Part shown: piece by piece, positions 1 to 5,834 of the stretch | Layout: each line of letters begins with the position of its first letter | Position numbering within the stretch: position 1 is the stretch's first letter | Assembly: GCA_900319505.1 (NCBI GenBank) | Contig: ONOV01000028.1 | Span: 1-7,167, forward strand | DNA: 7,167 bases | From: an uncultured Erysipelotrichaceae bacterium | GTDB taxonomy: Bacteria > Bacillota_I > Bacilli_A > Erysipelotrichales > Erysipelotrichaceae | Reading direction: 5' to 3' | Notes under the pieces: generated by a model | Databases searched by the model: none | What the model was told of the DNA's origin: nothing | The model's input: only the letters and a program-made list of their open reading frames with translations | Translations under genes and position numbers: made by a program

Positions 1-35
1 TCCCGATCCAGGAAAAAACAGCCAAAATAACTCAT
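1..35 (-). CDS. Start of an unidentified protein gene, cut by the left window edge
   Basis: Only about 11 codons are visible, reading MSYFGCFFLDR and then leaving the window, so the product cannot be named. The ATG at 35..33 is preceded by an AAGGA ribosome-binding site (50..46) with 10 nt spacing. An in-frame ATG at 44..42 also exists but lies only 1 nt from that site, so the later start is preferred. An extended -10 promoter lies just upstream (72..64) and would give a leader of about 20 nt. The three signals in the right order are the case for a real gene. The short length and the cut leave this tentative. Confidence 0.38.
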   Translation of the reverse strand, partial: MSYFGCFFLDR

Positions 36-63
36 ATGACGCATGTCCTTTCTTTTGGTGCCT

Positions 64-72
64 ATTTTACCA
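64..72 (-). promoter_or_regulatory. Extended -10 promoter for the left-edge gene
   Basis: The minus strand reads TGG-TAAAAT, an extended -10 (TGn plus a 5/6 match to TATAAT). No convincing -35 is present: that position falls in and beside the mntP terminator. Transcription would start near position 57, a few bases before the AAGGA site. Extended -10 promoters commonly work with a poor -35. Placement directly after a terminator and before a ribosome-binding site supports it. Confidence 0.45.
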
Positions 73-73
73 T

Positions 74-107
74 GAAGAAAAAAGAAGAGAACCGCTCGAT
101 TCCCTTC
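74..107 (-). terminator. Intrinsic terminator of mntP
   Basis: On the minus strand an 8-bp stem pairs GAAGGGAA (107..100) with TTCTCTTC (91..84), including one G-T wobble, and the loop can close a little further. A run of six T residues (83..78) follows, then CTTC. It begins 5 nt after the mntP stop codon, the expected place for the end of that transcript. Confidence 0.8.
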
Positions 108-112
108 TCACT

Positions 113-694
113 TCAGAATATACCCGTCAGAAAGATTTCAATCCCGATGCCGATCAGAATCAGACCGCCCAGAATATTCGCTCTGTCAGCCAGCATCAGA
201 CCGAACTTTCTGCCAAGAACAATACCGGCAAGACAGATCACCAGCGTTACAAGACCGATAATCAAGGAAGCACATAAGGCGCCCGGCAGGGAGTAGGAGG
301 CAATGGTAAAACCGACTGATAAAGCATCAATGGAAGTCGCAATGCCCTGTATCATCAGTTCCCTGATAGTCAGCCTTCCGTTTTCTTCATCTGTCTCTTT
401 TTCAGCAATACCGTCATACAGCATTTTGCCGCCGATATAGCACAGTAAGCCCAGGGCAATCCAGGGAATCATCCTGCTGAACGCTTTGAAATATGAGGCA
501 ATCGTAGAAACACAGATCCAGCCGATCAGCGGCATCAGAAACTGAAAGCCGGCATAGGTACCGGCAATGCCCAGCATCCTTTTATGTGACATATGCGGTT
601 CATGCAGGCCATTGGTCATTGAGACACAGAACGCATCCATTGCCAGGCCCACTCCCAGCATGATGCTGTTGAATACAAACAGTAACAGATTCAT
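113..694 (-). CDS. mntP: Manganese efflux pump MntP
   Basis: Putative Mn2+ exporter of the cytoplasmic membrane, 193 aa, the usual size for MntP (about 190 aa). The protein is almost entirely hydrophobic, with about six membrane segments in two similar halves. The family hallmarks are present in both halves: GLAMDAFCVS with Asp20, and IATSIDALSVGF with Asp123. These acidic residues in membrane helices are the conserved metal-path residues of the family. FQFLMPLIGW (50-59), GGKMLYDG (88-95) and GGLILIGIGIEIF near the C-terminus also fit. The start at 694..692 is chosen because GGAGAG (706..701) sits 6 nt before it and the protein then begins at the first membrane helix. An upstream in-frame ATG at 811 would translate the riboswitch and is rejected. 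The gene lies behind a yybP-ykoY leader with its own terminator, so expression should rise with Mn2+. The neighbouring riboswitch independently supports the Mn2+ assignment. Confidence 0.95.
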   Translation of the reverse strand: MNLLLFVFNSIMLGVGLAMDAFCVSMTNGLHEPHMSHKRMLGIAGTYAGFQFLMPLIGWICVSTIASYFKAFSRMIPWIALGLLCYIGGKMLYDGIAEKETDEENGRLTIRELMIQGIATSIDALSVGFTIASYSLPGALCASLIIGLVTLVICLAGIVLGRKFGLMLADRANILGGLILIGIGIEIFLTGIF

Positions 695-714
695 CTTTTT
701 CTCTCCATGATAAT

Positions 715-744
715 AAAAAACTGCGGTACATATCGCACCGCAGT
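715..744 (-). terminator. Riboswitch-controlled intrinsic terminator upstream of mntP
   Basis: The minus strand forms a 10-bp stem, ACTGCGGTGC (744..735) with GTACCGCAGT (729..720), containing one G-T wobble and a 5-nt loop. A run of T residues (720..715) follows. It lies between the yybP-ykoY aptamer and the mntP ribosome-binding site, the standard place for a transcriptional expression platform. Its 5' arm can instead pair with an upstream antiterminator strand (776..766), so it is conditional rather than constitutive. Confidence 0.9.
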
Positions 745-776
745 ACTTTCGTTTTCTCACATCATGTACAGCGGTG
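736..776 (-). promoter_or_regulatory. Antiterminator helix of the mntP riboswitch
   Basis: CACCGCTGTAC (776..766) pairs with GTACTGCGGTG (746..736) in 10 of 11 positions, with a single T-T mismatch. This uses most of the 5' arm of the terminator (744..735), so the two hairpins cannot coexist. The antiterminator 5' strand is in turn blocked if TACATGA (768..762) pairs with TCATGTA (801..795), which belongs to the 3' side of the aptamer P1 helix. The pairings are read directly from the sequence. The regulatory role is inferred from their mutual exclusion. Confidence 0.7.
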
Positions 777-794
777 TTCTCAAAACATCTGCCA

Positions 795-885
795 TACATG
801 AGTCTCACCATTTAATACAAGCCAGGCCTGCCGCCAGTATGTTGACTTGTCACTCATCAATATGAGCCCGCTACTCCCTCATGAA
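795..885 (-). promoter_or_regulatory. yybP-ykoY manganese riboswitch aptamer
   Basis: The leader carries the yybP-ykoY signature GGGAGTAGC (878..870) directly after the 5' strand of P1. P1 pairs CATGAG (883..878) with CTCATG (802..797). A second hairpin pairs GCTCAT (867..862) with ATGAGT (857..852) around ATTG. ACAAG (850..846) can close with CTTGT (821..817) to form the second leg, and GAGAC precedes the 3' strand of P1 as expected. Members of this class bind Mn2+ and often control mntP-type exporters, and here mntP is the next gene. The expression platform (antiterminator 776..736, terminator 744..715) is consistent with switching ON when Mn2+ is bound. The aptamer limits are approximate. 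Confidence 0.92.
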
Positions 886-891
886 TAACGA

Positions 892-920
892 TTCATAGCT
901 TAATGCCTTCTCTTCATCAA
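892..920 (-). promoter_or_regulatory. Candidate promoter for the riboswitch-mntP transcript
   Basis: The minus strand has TTGATG (920..915, 4/6 to TTGACA) and TATGAA (897..892, 4/6 to TATAAT) separated by 17 nt. Transcription would start near 885, exactly where the P1 helix of the aptamer begins. The -35 starts just after the Nudix stop codon (924..922). An alternative -35, TTGACT at 925..920, has the wrong spacing to this -10. Both hexamers are only fair matches. Confidence 0.5.
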
Positions 921-921
921 G

Positions 922-1338
922 TCAATCAGAATTTTCTTTTTCCAGCCTCACCCTTCCCTTTCTGATACTTTCAGCCAGAATCCGATCTGCTTTCAGCCAG
1001 TTCACGCTGTCCATCTCTTCGATCTTCAGCCATCTGGCATCTTCATGTTCCAGCAGTTCATACCTTTCCTGTACCGGCACACACAGCCAGCATTCCATCG
1101 TCAGATCAAAATCCTCATACGCACATGCAATCGTATCCAGCAGCCGCAGCGGCTGAATATCATAATGCATTTCTTCCTTCAGCTCTCTTGCCACAGCTTC
1201 TTTTCCGCTTTCACCCGGTTCAATCTTTCCTCCGGGAAACTCCCAGCCGTCCTTATACGGTCCATAGCCCCTCTCACAGGCCAGCACCATATGATCCTTC
1301 ACGATCACCGCCGCAGCGCAGTATACCTGTTTCCTCAT
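922..1338 (-). CDS. Nudix hydrolase, MutT/NudG-like (deoxy)nucleoside triphosphate pyrophosphohydrolase
   Basis: Predicted cytosolic enzyme of 138 aa that would cleave (d)NTPs or oxidised or modified forms to the monophosphate and pyrophosphate using Mg2+ or Mn2+. The Nudix box spans residues 37-59: GKIEPGE, a seven-residue spacer, then REL-x-EE with Arg51, Glu52, Glu55 and Glu56, the catalytic metal-binding set. The small residue normally near the end of the box (G in EExGU) is His58 here. The preceding DGWEFPGG (30-37) is typical of MutT/NudG-type enzymes. The short single-domain size fits, but substrate choice within the family cannot be read from sequence. Its ATG overlaps the sbcC stop by 4 nt (ATGA), and AGGTGG (1351..1346) lies 7 nt upstream inside the last sbcC codons, so translation is probably coupled. 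It is the last gene of the sbcD-sbcC operon, and no dedicated terminator follows it. Confidence 0.9.
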   Translation of the reverse strand: MRKQVYCAAAVIVKDHMVLACERGYGPYKDGWEFPGGKIEPGESGKEAVARELKEEMHYDIQPLRLLDTIACAYEDFDLTMECWLCVPVQERYELLEHEDARWLKIEEMDSVNWLKADRILAESIRKGRVRLEKENSD

Positions 1339-4300
1339 GGCTGTACCACCTGGATTCTGCTGCCATGTTCCTGATCAGATGTAACCTGTACCTGAACCGC
1401 AATCGTTTCCTTCAGCTTGTCTACATGTGAAATCACTCCGACAAGCCTTCTGCCTTCGGTCAGACTCTGCAGCGTTTCAATGGCGTGATCCAGCCGGTCA
1501 TCATCAAGCGTACCGAATCCCTCATCTACAAACAGCGTATCCAGCCGGTTCGCCCCGGCATGAGCCTGTACGGCATCGGAAAGGCCTAATGCCAGTGACA
1601 GAGACACTTCAAAGCTCTCTCCCCCGGAAATCGTGGAAGCAGCCCTTTCACAGCCGGAATAATGATCCAATAGAACAATATTGAAACCTGCCTGGGCATT
1701 GCTGCGGTCGGCATCGATCTTATGGCGCATCTCATATCTGCCTGCGGACATCGTCGCCAGGCGCCGGTTGGCCCTGGCCAGTACTTCCCTGAATACCCAG
1801 CCAAGCACATACCGCTCAAAACTGAGCCTGCCGCCGCTGCCGCTGGTTCCTTCCGCAAGCCCGGCCAGCTTTTCCATTCTCAGGTATACAGCCTGCGTAT
1901 CATGCAGCTTTTTCAGTATCTGTTCCGCTTGATCATGTACAGAGACATGATTATCAATACGGTTCTGCATCACCCGGATGGCTTCACTTCTTTCTTCCAT
2001 CTCTTTCTTCAATGCATCGCATTCTTTCTTCATGGCATTCAGATCTTTCCGCACAAGGCCTGCCGTATCCTTCTGCAGCCGTTTAAGACTGTTATGACTT
2101 GTTTCCAATGCCGTCAAATAGTCTGTCTGTTTCTGCCGTTCTTTCTTCAGCCAGCTTTCCGTATGATCAAACCACCCGGCCGCATCTGCCAGTGAAGTAA
2201 AATGATTTTCCTGTAATGCTTTCTTTAAAGCTTTTTCACTGTCTTCTTTCTGCTGTTCCAGTACCGGTTCATCTTTCCTGCGGGCCGCAAGACTGCCATC
2301 TGTCTGGTGCACGGCATCAAGACACTTCTGTAATGCCTTTTCATGGGCTTCGATCAGCTTTTCGCTCTGCTCTGCCAGTGCTGTTTTCTGAAGGATGACA
2401 GATCTTACTTTCTTCTCATCTTCATATGATAACGTATGGGCCAGCGTCTGCCGCTTTGACGTCAATGCGGCAAGCTCTGTTTCCGTTTCATGCATTGCAT
2501 TCTGTACAGCTTCACTTTCATGACGCTGCTTTTCCTGCTGTGCTTCCAGTGCATCACGCTTTCTGCAGTCTGCTTCATACATTTCTTTTTCTTTGAAAGC
2601 ATTCTGATAATTTTCGGCAGATTCTTTTTGTCTTGTTTCTGTCTCCTTCTTGAAAGCAGGCAGAACGGTATCTTTCAATGCATCATAGCTTTCACAGGTA
2701 TGATACCCCTGCATGTCTCTGACCGCCGCCTTCTCATTTTCTTCAAGACGAATGCGCAGGGCTTCGGCACTTTCTGCACTTTCCCGCTCCTTCTGTACCG
2801 CTTCATCCATCTTCTGCTTCATCGCATCAACAGAAGAGCGGTCTGACGCTGTATCGGCAGGACGGGCAAAGTCATGCACATCATCTTTTGTAAAAGCAGT
2901 ATGGCAGACAGGACATACCGCATGTCCTTCTTCAGCTAATGTCTCTTCCAGCTTCGCTCCCAGAAAACCGGCCTGTGCGGCAATGAACTGCTGGTACATG
3001 CTGTTATAGGAAGAGACAGCTGCACCGGCAGCCTTTGCGTCCGCTTCATGCGTCTTCTGTTTCTCCTGCAGTGCCGCAGCTGTCCTGGCATTGGACTGTA
3101 CCGCCGCCATGATCTCTTTCAGTGCTTCAGCCTGCTTTGCGGCATCCTTCTTCTGTGTTTCTGCCTGCAGCAGATGTTCCGCTGCGTTTTGGTGTGCATC
3201 AATCTCTTTCTTCACTTCATTCAGCGTCTGTTCGGTCTTTTCCTGTTTCTGTTTCAGCTGAGCAGCCTGTTTCTTCTGGGCTGATGCTGTTTTATTCAGT
3301 CCTTCAATCTTACTGTCCATCTGCTGCAGGGCCTGATAGGAAGAAAGAGAGTCTTTCAGCACGGCGATTTCATGTTTCAGTTCAATGATCTTCTCTTTGA
3401 TCGAAGGATCATCCTGACTGTTTTTCTGTGCTTCAGCCAGCTTCTCTGATGCCTTCTGCAGCTGTAAAACAAGCTTCTGTATTTCCTTCTGATTAGCGCT
3501 CAGCGCCTCTTCTTTCTGTTTTCTTGCGTTTTCATATGGCAGTACATTGTGGATCGCATTTTCTGCTTCAAGCAGTTCTTTCTGCTGTGCTTCCATGGTC
3601 TGTTTTTCAGCTATCAGTGAAGCATAACGCTTTTCTTCCATCTCACGCTGTTCCAGCAGTTTATTGTCCCCGGCTGCTTTTCCCTCTTCCTTGAGCTTCA
3701 GCGCATAAAGACGGTTTGTTTCAGCCTGTTTCTTTTCAGCTTCCTTCTGTAATGTATTTTCCCGCTGGATCAGTGCTTCAAGCGTATTCAGGTATTCCGG
3801 CTGATCAGGATGCAGAGCTGCTTTTTCCTCTTCACTCAGATCATCCATCAGCTGCAGGGAATCGTGCAGGCTCAGCAGCTGTGCTTCTGCTTTCTGTCGG
3901 TCAGCTTTGAGATGATTGAAGGTATTGGTCAGCAGATCCTGATAACGGCGGTAAAGAGAGACATCGAATAATGTTGAAAGAATCTGGGCCTTTTCTTCCT
4001 GGGACGCGGTGAGAAAGCGGGTGAATTCACCCTGAGCCAGCATGGCGATCTCTTTGAACTGTACCGCATCAAGCCCGATGATTTCACTGCAGGCTTCACT
4101 GACAGCTTTGGCACCTTTGACGGCTCTGCCATCAGGCCGTTTCAGTTCAGCATCAGGCCTGGGATCCCCATAGGCCTCTTCCCGGCCTCTGACTTTGGGA
4201 AAGTGCAGCCAGCGTCTGACGGTATACTCTTTGTCATGATGGATAAAGGAAAGCTTTACCTGCATGTCCTTACTCTTCGATACCGCATCGCTGTGCATGT

Positions 4301-4490
4301 CCCGGGCTTCTCTTTCCGATCCTGAAAAGGTACCGTACAAAGCAAAGATGATGGCATCAAAGATGGTTGTCTTGCCGGCCCCGGTGCTGCCGGTGATCAG
4401 AAAGAGATCGGATTTGAGCTTTGTAAAGTCAAGGACGGTATGGTTCTGATAGGAGCCGAAAGCTTCCATTTCAAGTATGGTCGGTCTCAT
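1335..4490 (-). CDS. sbcC: Exonuclease SbcCD, ATPase subunit SbcC (Rad50 family)
   Basis: Large subunit of the SbcCD (Mre11-Rad50 type) nuclease, which binds DNA ends and opens or trims hairpins and blocked ends during repair and replication. The 1051-aa length matches the family (about 1050). Walker A is GSTGAGKT (34-41). The Q-loop is LAQGEF with Gln153. Two long Glu/Lys/Gln-rich coiled coils (about 180-510 and 550-870) flank a CPVC zinc hook at Cys526/Cys529, almost exactly mid-protein. The C-terminal ATPase lobe has the ABC signature SGGES (955-959), Walker B LFVDEG with Asp989/Glu990, the D-loop TLDDD, and an H-loop His1022 in VISHVDKL. All ATPase elements are intact. The start codon overlaps the sbcD stop (ATGA), with AGGAAA 7 nt upstream inside the sbcD coding end. 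It is the second gene of the operon, and SbcD is its obligate partner. Confidence 0.97.
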   Translation of the reverse strand: MRPTILEMEAFGSYQNHTVLDFTKLKSDLFLITGSTGAGKTTIFDAIIFALYGTFSGSEREARDMHSDAVSKSKDMQVKLSFIHHDKEYTVRRWLHFPKVRGREEAYGDPRPDAELKRPDGRAVKGAKAVSEACSEIIGLDAVQFKEIAMLAQGEFTRFLTASQEEKAQILSTLFDVSLYRRYQDLLTNTFNHLKADRQKAEAQLLSLHDSLQLMDDLSEEEKAALHPDQPEYLNTLEALIQRENTLQKEAEKKQAETNRLYALKLKEEGKAAGDNKLLEQREMEEKRYASLIAEKQTMEAQQKELLEAENAIHNVLPYENARKQKEEALSANQKEIQKLVLQLQKASEKLAEAQKNSQDDPSIKEKIIELKHEIAVLKDSLSSYQALQQMDSKIEGLNKTASAQKKQAAQLKQKQEKTEQTLNEVKKEIDAHQNAAEHLLQAETQKKDAAKQAEALKEIMAAVQSNARTAAALQEKQKTHEADAKAAGAAVSSYNSMYQQFIAAQAGFLGAKLEETLAEEGHAVCPVCHTAFTKDDVHDFARPADTASDRSSVDAMKQKMDEAVQKERESAESAEALRIRLEENEKAAVRDMQGYHTCESYDALKDTVLPAFKKETETRQKESAENYQNAFKEKEMYEADCRKRDALEAQQEKQRHESEAVQNAMHETETELAALTSKRQTLAHTLSYEDEKKVRSVILQKTALAEQSEKLIEAHEKALQKCLDAVHQTDGSLAARRKDEPVLEQQKEDSEKALKKALQENHFTSLADAAGWFDHTESWLKKERQKQTDYLTALETSHNSLKRLQKDTAGLVRKDLNAMKKECDALKKEMEERSEAIRVMQNRIDNHVSVHDQAEQILKKLHDTQAVYLRMEKLAGLAEGTSGSGGRLSFERYVLGWVFREVLARANRRLATMSAGRYEMRHKIDADRSNAQAGFNIVLLDHYSGCERAASTISGGESFEVSLSLALGLSDAVQAHAGANRLDTLFVDEGFGTLDDDRLDHAIETLQSLTEGRRLVGVISHVDKLKETIAVQVQVTSDQEHGSRIQVVQP

Positions 4491-5719
4491 ATGTCTTTCC
4501 TTTCTTCAAGATACTGATAAAGGCGTTCCGCCTGTTTCTCATCCCCACTGCCGTCCGGACTGCTTTCAATGATTAAGGAAGCGGCGTAATGCAGGATATC
4601 ACGCTCCGCTTCATCCGGTTCTGTACCGTCATGGCGCTGTGTATAAAAGGCGGAAAACAAAGCATCCAGGGGCAGATCCACGGCCTTTTCTTCCAGCTGC
4701 TCTGCACTGTGCAGCTGTTCAAAAGAAGAAGTCAGCGCCATGATATGTGACTGTTTTTCATCAAAGATATCGCGCATGGTGCGGGTAATGTAATCGCTGA
4801 TATGCTGGTCGGTGATATTGATGGATACATATTCATGCATAAGCCCGTTGGTTCTTTCCTGCTTTGTGATATCCGCAAAAGTGCCTTCCACAATACGCAT
4901 GGGATGCAGCGCAGAGATGGTACGCATGCGGATGACAGGGGCACTTCCCTTAGGGCCAAGTTCAATGATCAGCGGGCCTTTTTTCTTCTGCTTTGTTTCA
5001 TCAAAGTGATAGCACAGGATGGATCCGCAGTAGCGGATTGTATCTGATCCGACCGGATAGGCCGCATGGATATGGCCGAGAGCTGTATAGTCAAAGTCTT
5101 TGAAAAGAGAGGCATCAATGCCGCCGATGCCCCCGGTCATGGTTTCCGAGCCGCCTCTTTCCCCTTCCTTTCCCTGAACCGTAACCGTCTGATGGGCAAT
5201 CAGAACATTACGGGCATGCCAGTCGATATCCTGGGCATCAAGATATGCACGCATCGCTTCTTCCGTATCCTTATAACTCTTCTCTTCCCCCAGCACCTCT
5301 GCGGCAGCAAGAGGGAAAAGATACGGCAGCAGCCAGAAGGTAACCGGACCGTATGCATCCGTAAGCGTAATGTGCTTCATCTTCCTTGTCAGAACACCGC
5401 TGGTATAGACACCGCGCCTTTCAAGAAAGGCATGGCTGTAGTCAATCCGCTCAGGCGAGTCATGATTGCCTGCAATCATCATGACCGCAATATGACGGTC
5501 CGCCAGTTCACTCAGAAAGTGATCCAGTAAAGATACCGCTTCACCGCCTGGAACAGAGCGGTCATAGATGTCTCCTGCCATCATGACTGCATCCGGCTTT
5601 TCCTCATCACACAGCTTCAGAAACTGTTCACACCAGTATGGCTGGTCACCTTCTTTCAGAAGATTATATCCATTGACACTTTTACCAAGGTGGAGATCGC
5701 TGATATGTATGATTTTCAT
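4487..5719 (-). CDS. sbcD: Exonuclease SbcCD, nuclease subunit SbcD (Mre11 family)
   Basis: Calcineurin-like metallophosphoesterase that supplies the nuclease active site of SbcCD. The family is known to use Mn2+ for 3'-5' exonuclease and endonuclease activity. All phosphodiesterase motifs are present in order: SDLHLGK (Asp8, His10), GDIYDR (Asp50), GNHDSPER (Asn85, His86, Asp87), the IAHQT histidine (His176) and GHIH (His216, His218). Residues after about 280 form the capping and SbcC-binding region. The 410-aa length is normal for the family. The start at 5719 has an AGGA site 7 nt upstream and the protein opens with the expected MKIIHISDLHLG. It is the first gene of the sbcD-sbcC-Nudix operon. 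A perfect TATAAT lies 22 nt upstream of the ATG, with the terminator of the previous gene directly behind it. Confidence 0.97.
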   Translation of the reverse strand: MKIIHISDLHLGKSVNGYNLLKEGDQPYWCEQFLKLCDEEKPDAVMMAGDIYDRSVPGGEAVSLLDHFLSELADRHIAVMMIAGNHDSPERIDYSHAFLERRGVYTSGVLTRKMKHITLTDAYGPVTFWLLPYLFPLAAAEVLGEEKSYKDTEEAMRAYLDAQDIDWHARNVLIAHQTVTVQGKEGERGGSETMTGGIGGIDASLFKDFDYTALGHIHAAYPVGSDTIRYCGSILCYHFDETKQKKKGPLIIELGPKGSAPVIRMRTISALHPMRIVEGTFADITKQERTNGLMHEYVSINITDQHISDYITRTMRDIFDEKQSHIMALTSSFEQLHSAEQLEEKAVDLPLDALFSAFYTQRHDGTEPDEAERDILHYAASLIIESSPDGSGDEKQAERLYQYLEERKDI

Positions 5720-5740
5720 AATCTATTCCTCACTGATTCT

Positions 5741-5746
5741 ATTATA
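5741..5746 (-). promoter_or_regulatory. -10 box of the sbcDC operon promoter
   Basis: A perfect TATAAT lies on the minus strand, with a predicted start near 5734 and GTGAGGA upstream of the sbcD ATG. No good -35 is found: the 16-17 nt position falls in GGTTTTTT, the T-tract of the preceding terminator. There is no TG extension. The promoter is likely but perhaps weak or activator-dependent. Confidence 0.6.
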
Positions 5747-5761
5747 CCTGTCAGACATAAC

Positions 5762-5785
5762 AAAAAACCTGCCATGAAGGCAGGT
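5762..5785 (-). terminator. Intrinsic terminator of the H1-like tail gene
   Basis: On the minus strand CCTGCC (5784..5779) pairs with GGCAGG (5773..5768) around a 5-nt loop, with an outer A-T pair. Six T residues (5767..5762) follow directly. It lies about 50 nt after the stop codon of the gene at 5835. The plus strand has no T-tract after the hairpin, so it works in the minus direction only. Confidence 0.92.
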
Positions 5786-5834
5786 ACGCAACAGATAAAT
5801 AAAGAATATATATTTAAAGCAGATCGGGCAGTAA

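Noticed and set aside
695..811. Upstream in-frame extension of mntP (39 extra codons)
   Set aside because: It would translate the riboswitch terminator and antiterminator. It has no good ribosome-binding site, whereas the ATG at 694 has GGAGAG at correct spacing and gives the normal MntP length.
920..925. TTGACT as the -35 of the mntP promoter
   Set aside because: It is 22 nt from the TATGAA box; at 17 nt it would pair with TAAGCT, a poorer -10. The overlapping TTGATG has correct spacing to TATGAA and places the start at the aptamer edge.
1722..3388. Several plus-strand open frames opposite sbcC
   Set aside because: They lie antisense to an intact SbcC with all ATPase motifs. Their Cys/Phe/Leu-rich content is the reverse complement of Glu/Lys/Gln coiled-coil codons.
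3100..3900. Repetitive-looking TTCTTTCTGC-rich strings on the plus strand
   Set aside because: These are the reverse complement of Gln/Lys/Glu codons in the SbcC coiled coils. They have no regular spacing or spacers, so they are neither a CRISPR array nor satellite repeats.
5066..5530. 154-codon plus-strand open frame opposite sbcD
   Set aside because: sbcD is intact on the other strand with every phosphodiesterase motif, and this frame shows no domain.
5768..5785. Hairpin read as a plus-strand terminator
   Set aside because: There is no T-tract after the hairpin on the plus strand and no plus-strand gene upstream. The T6 run is on the minus strand.
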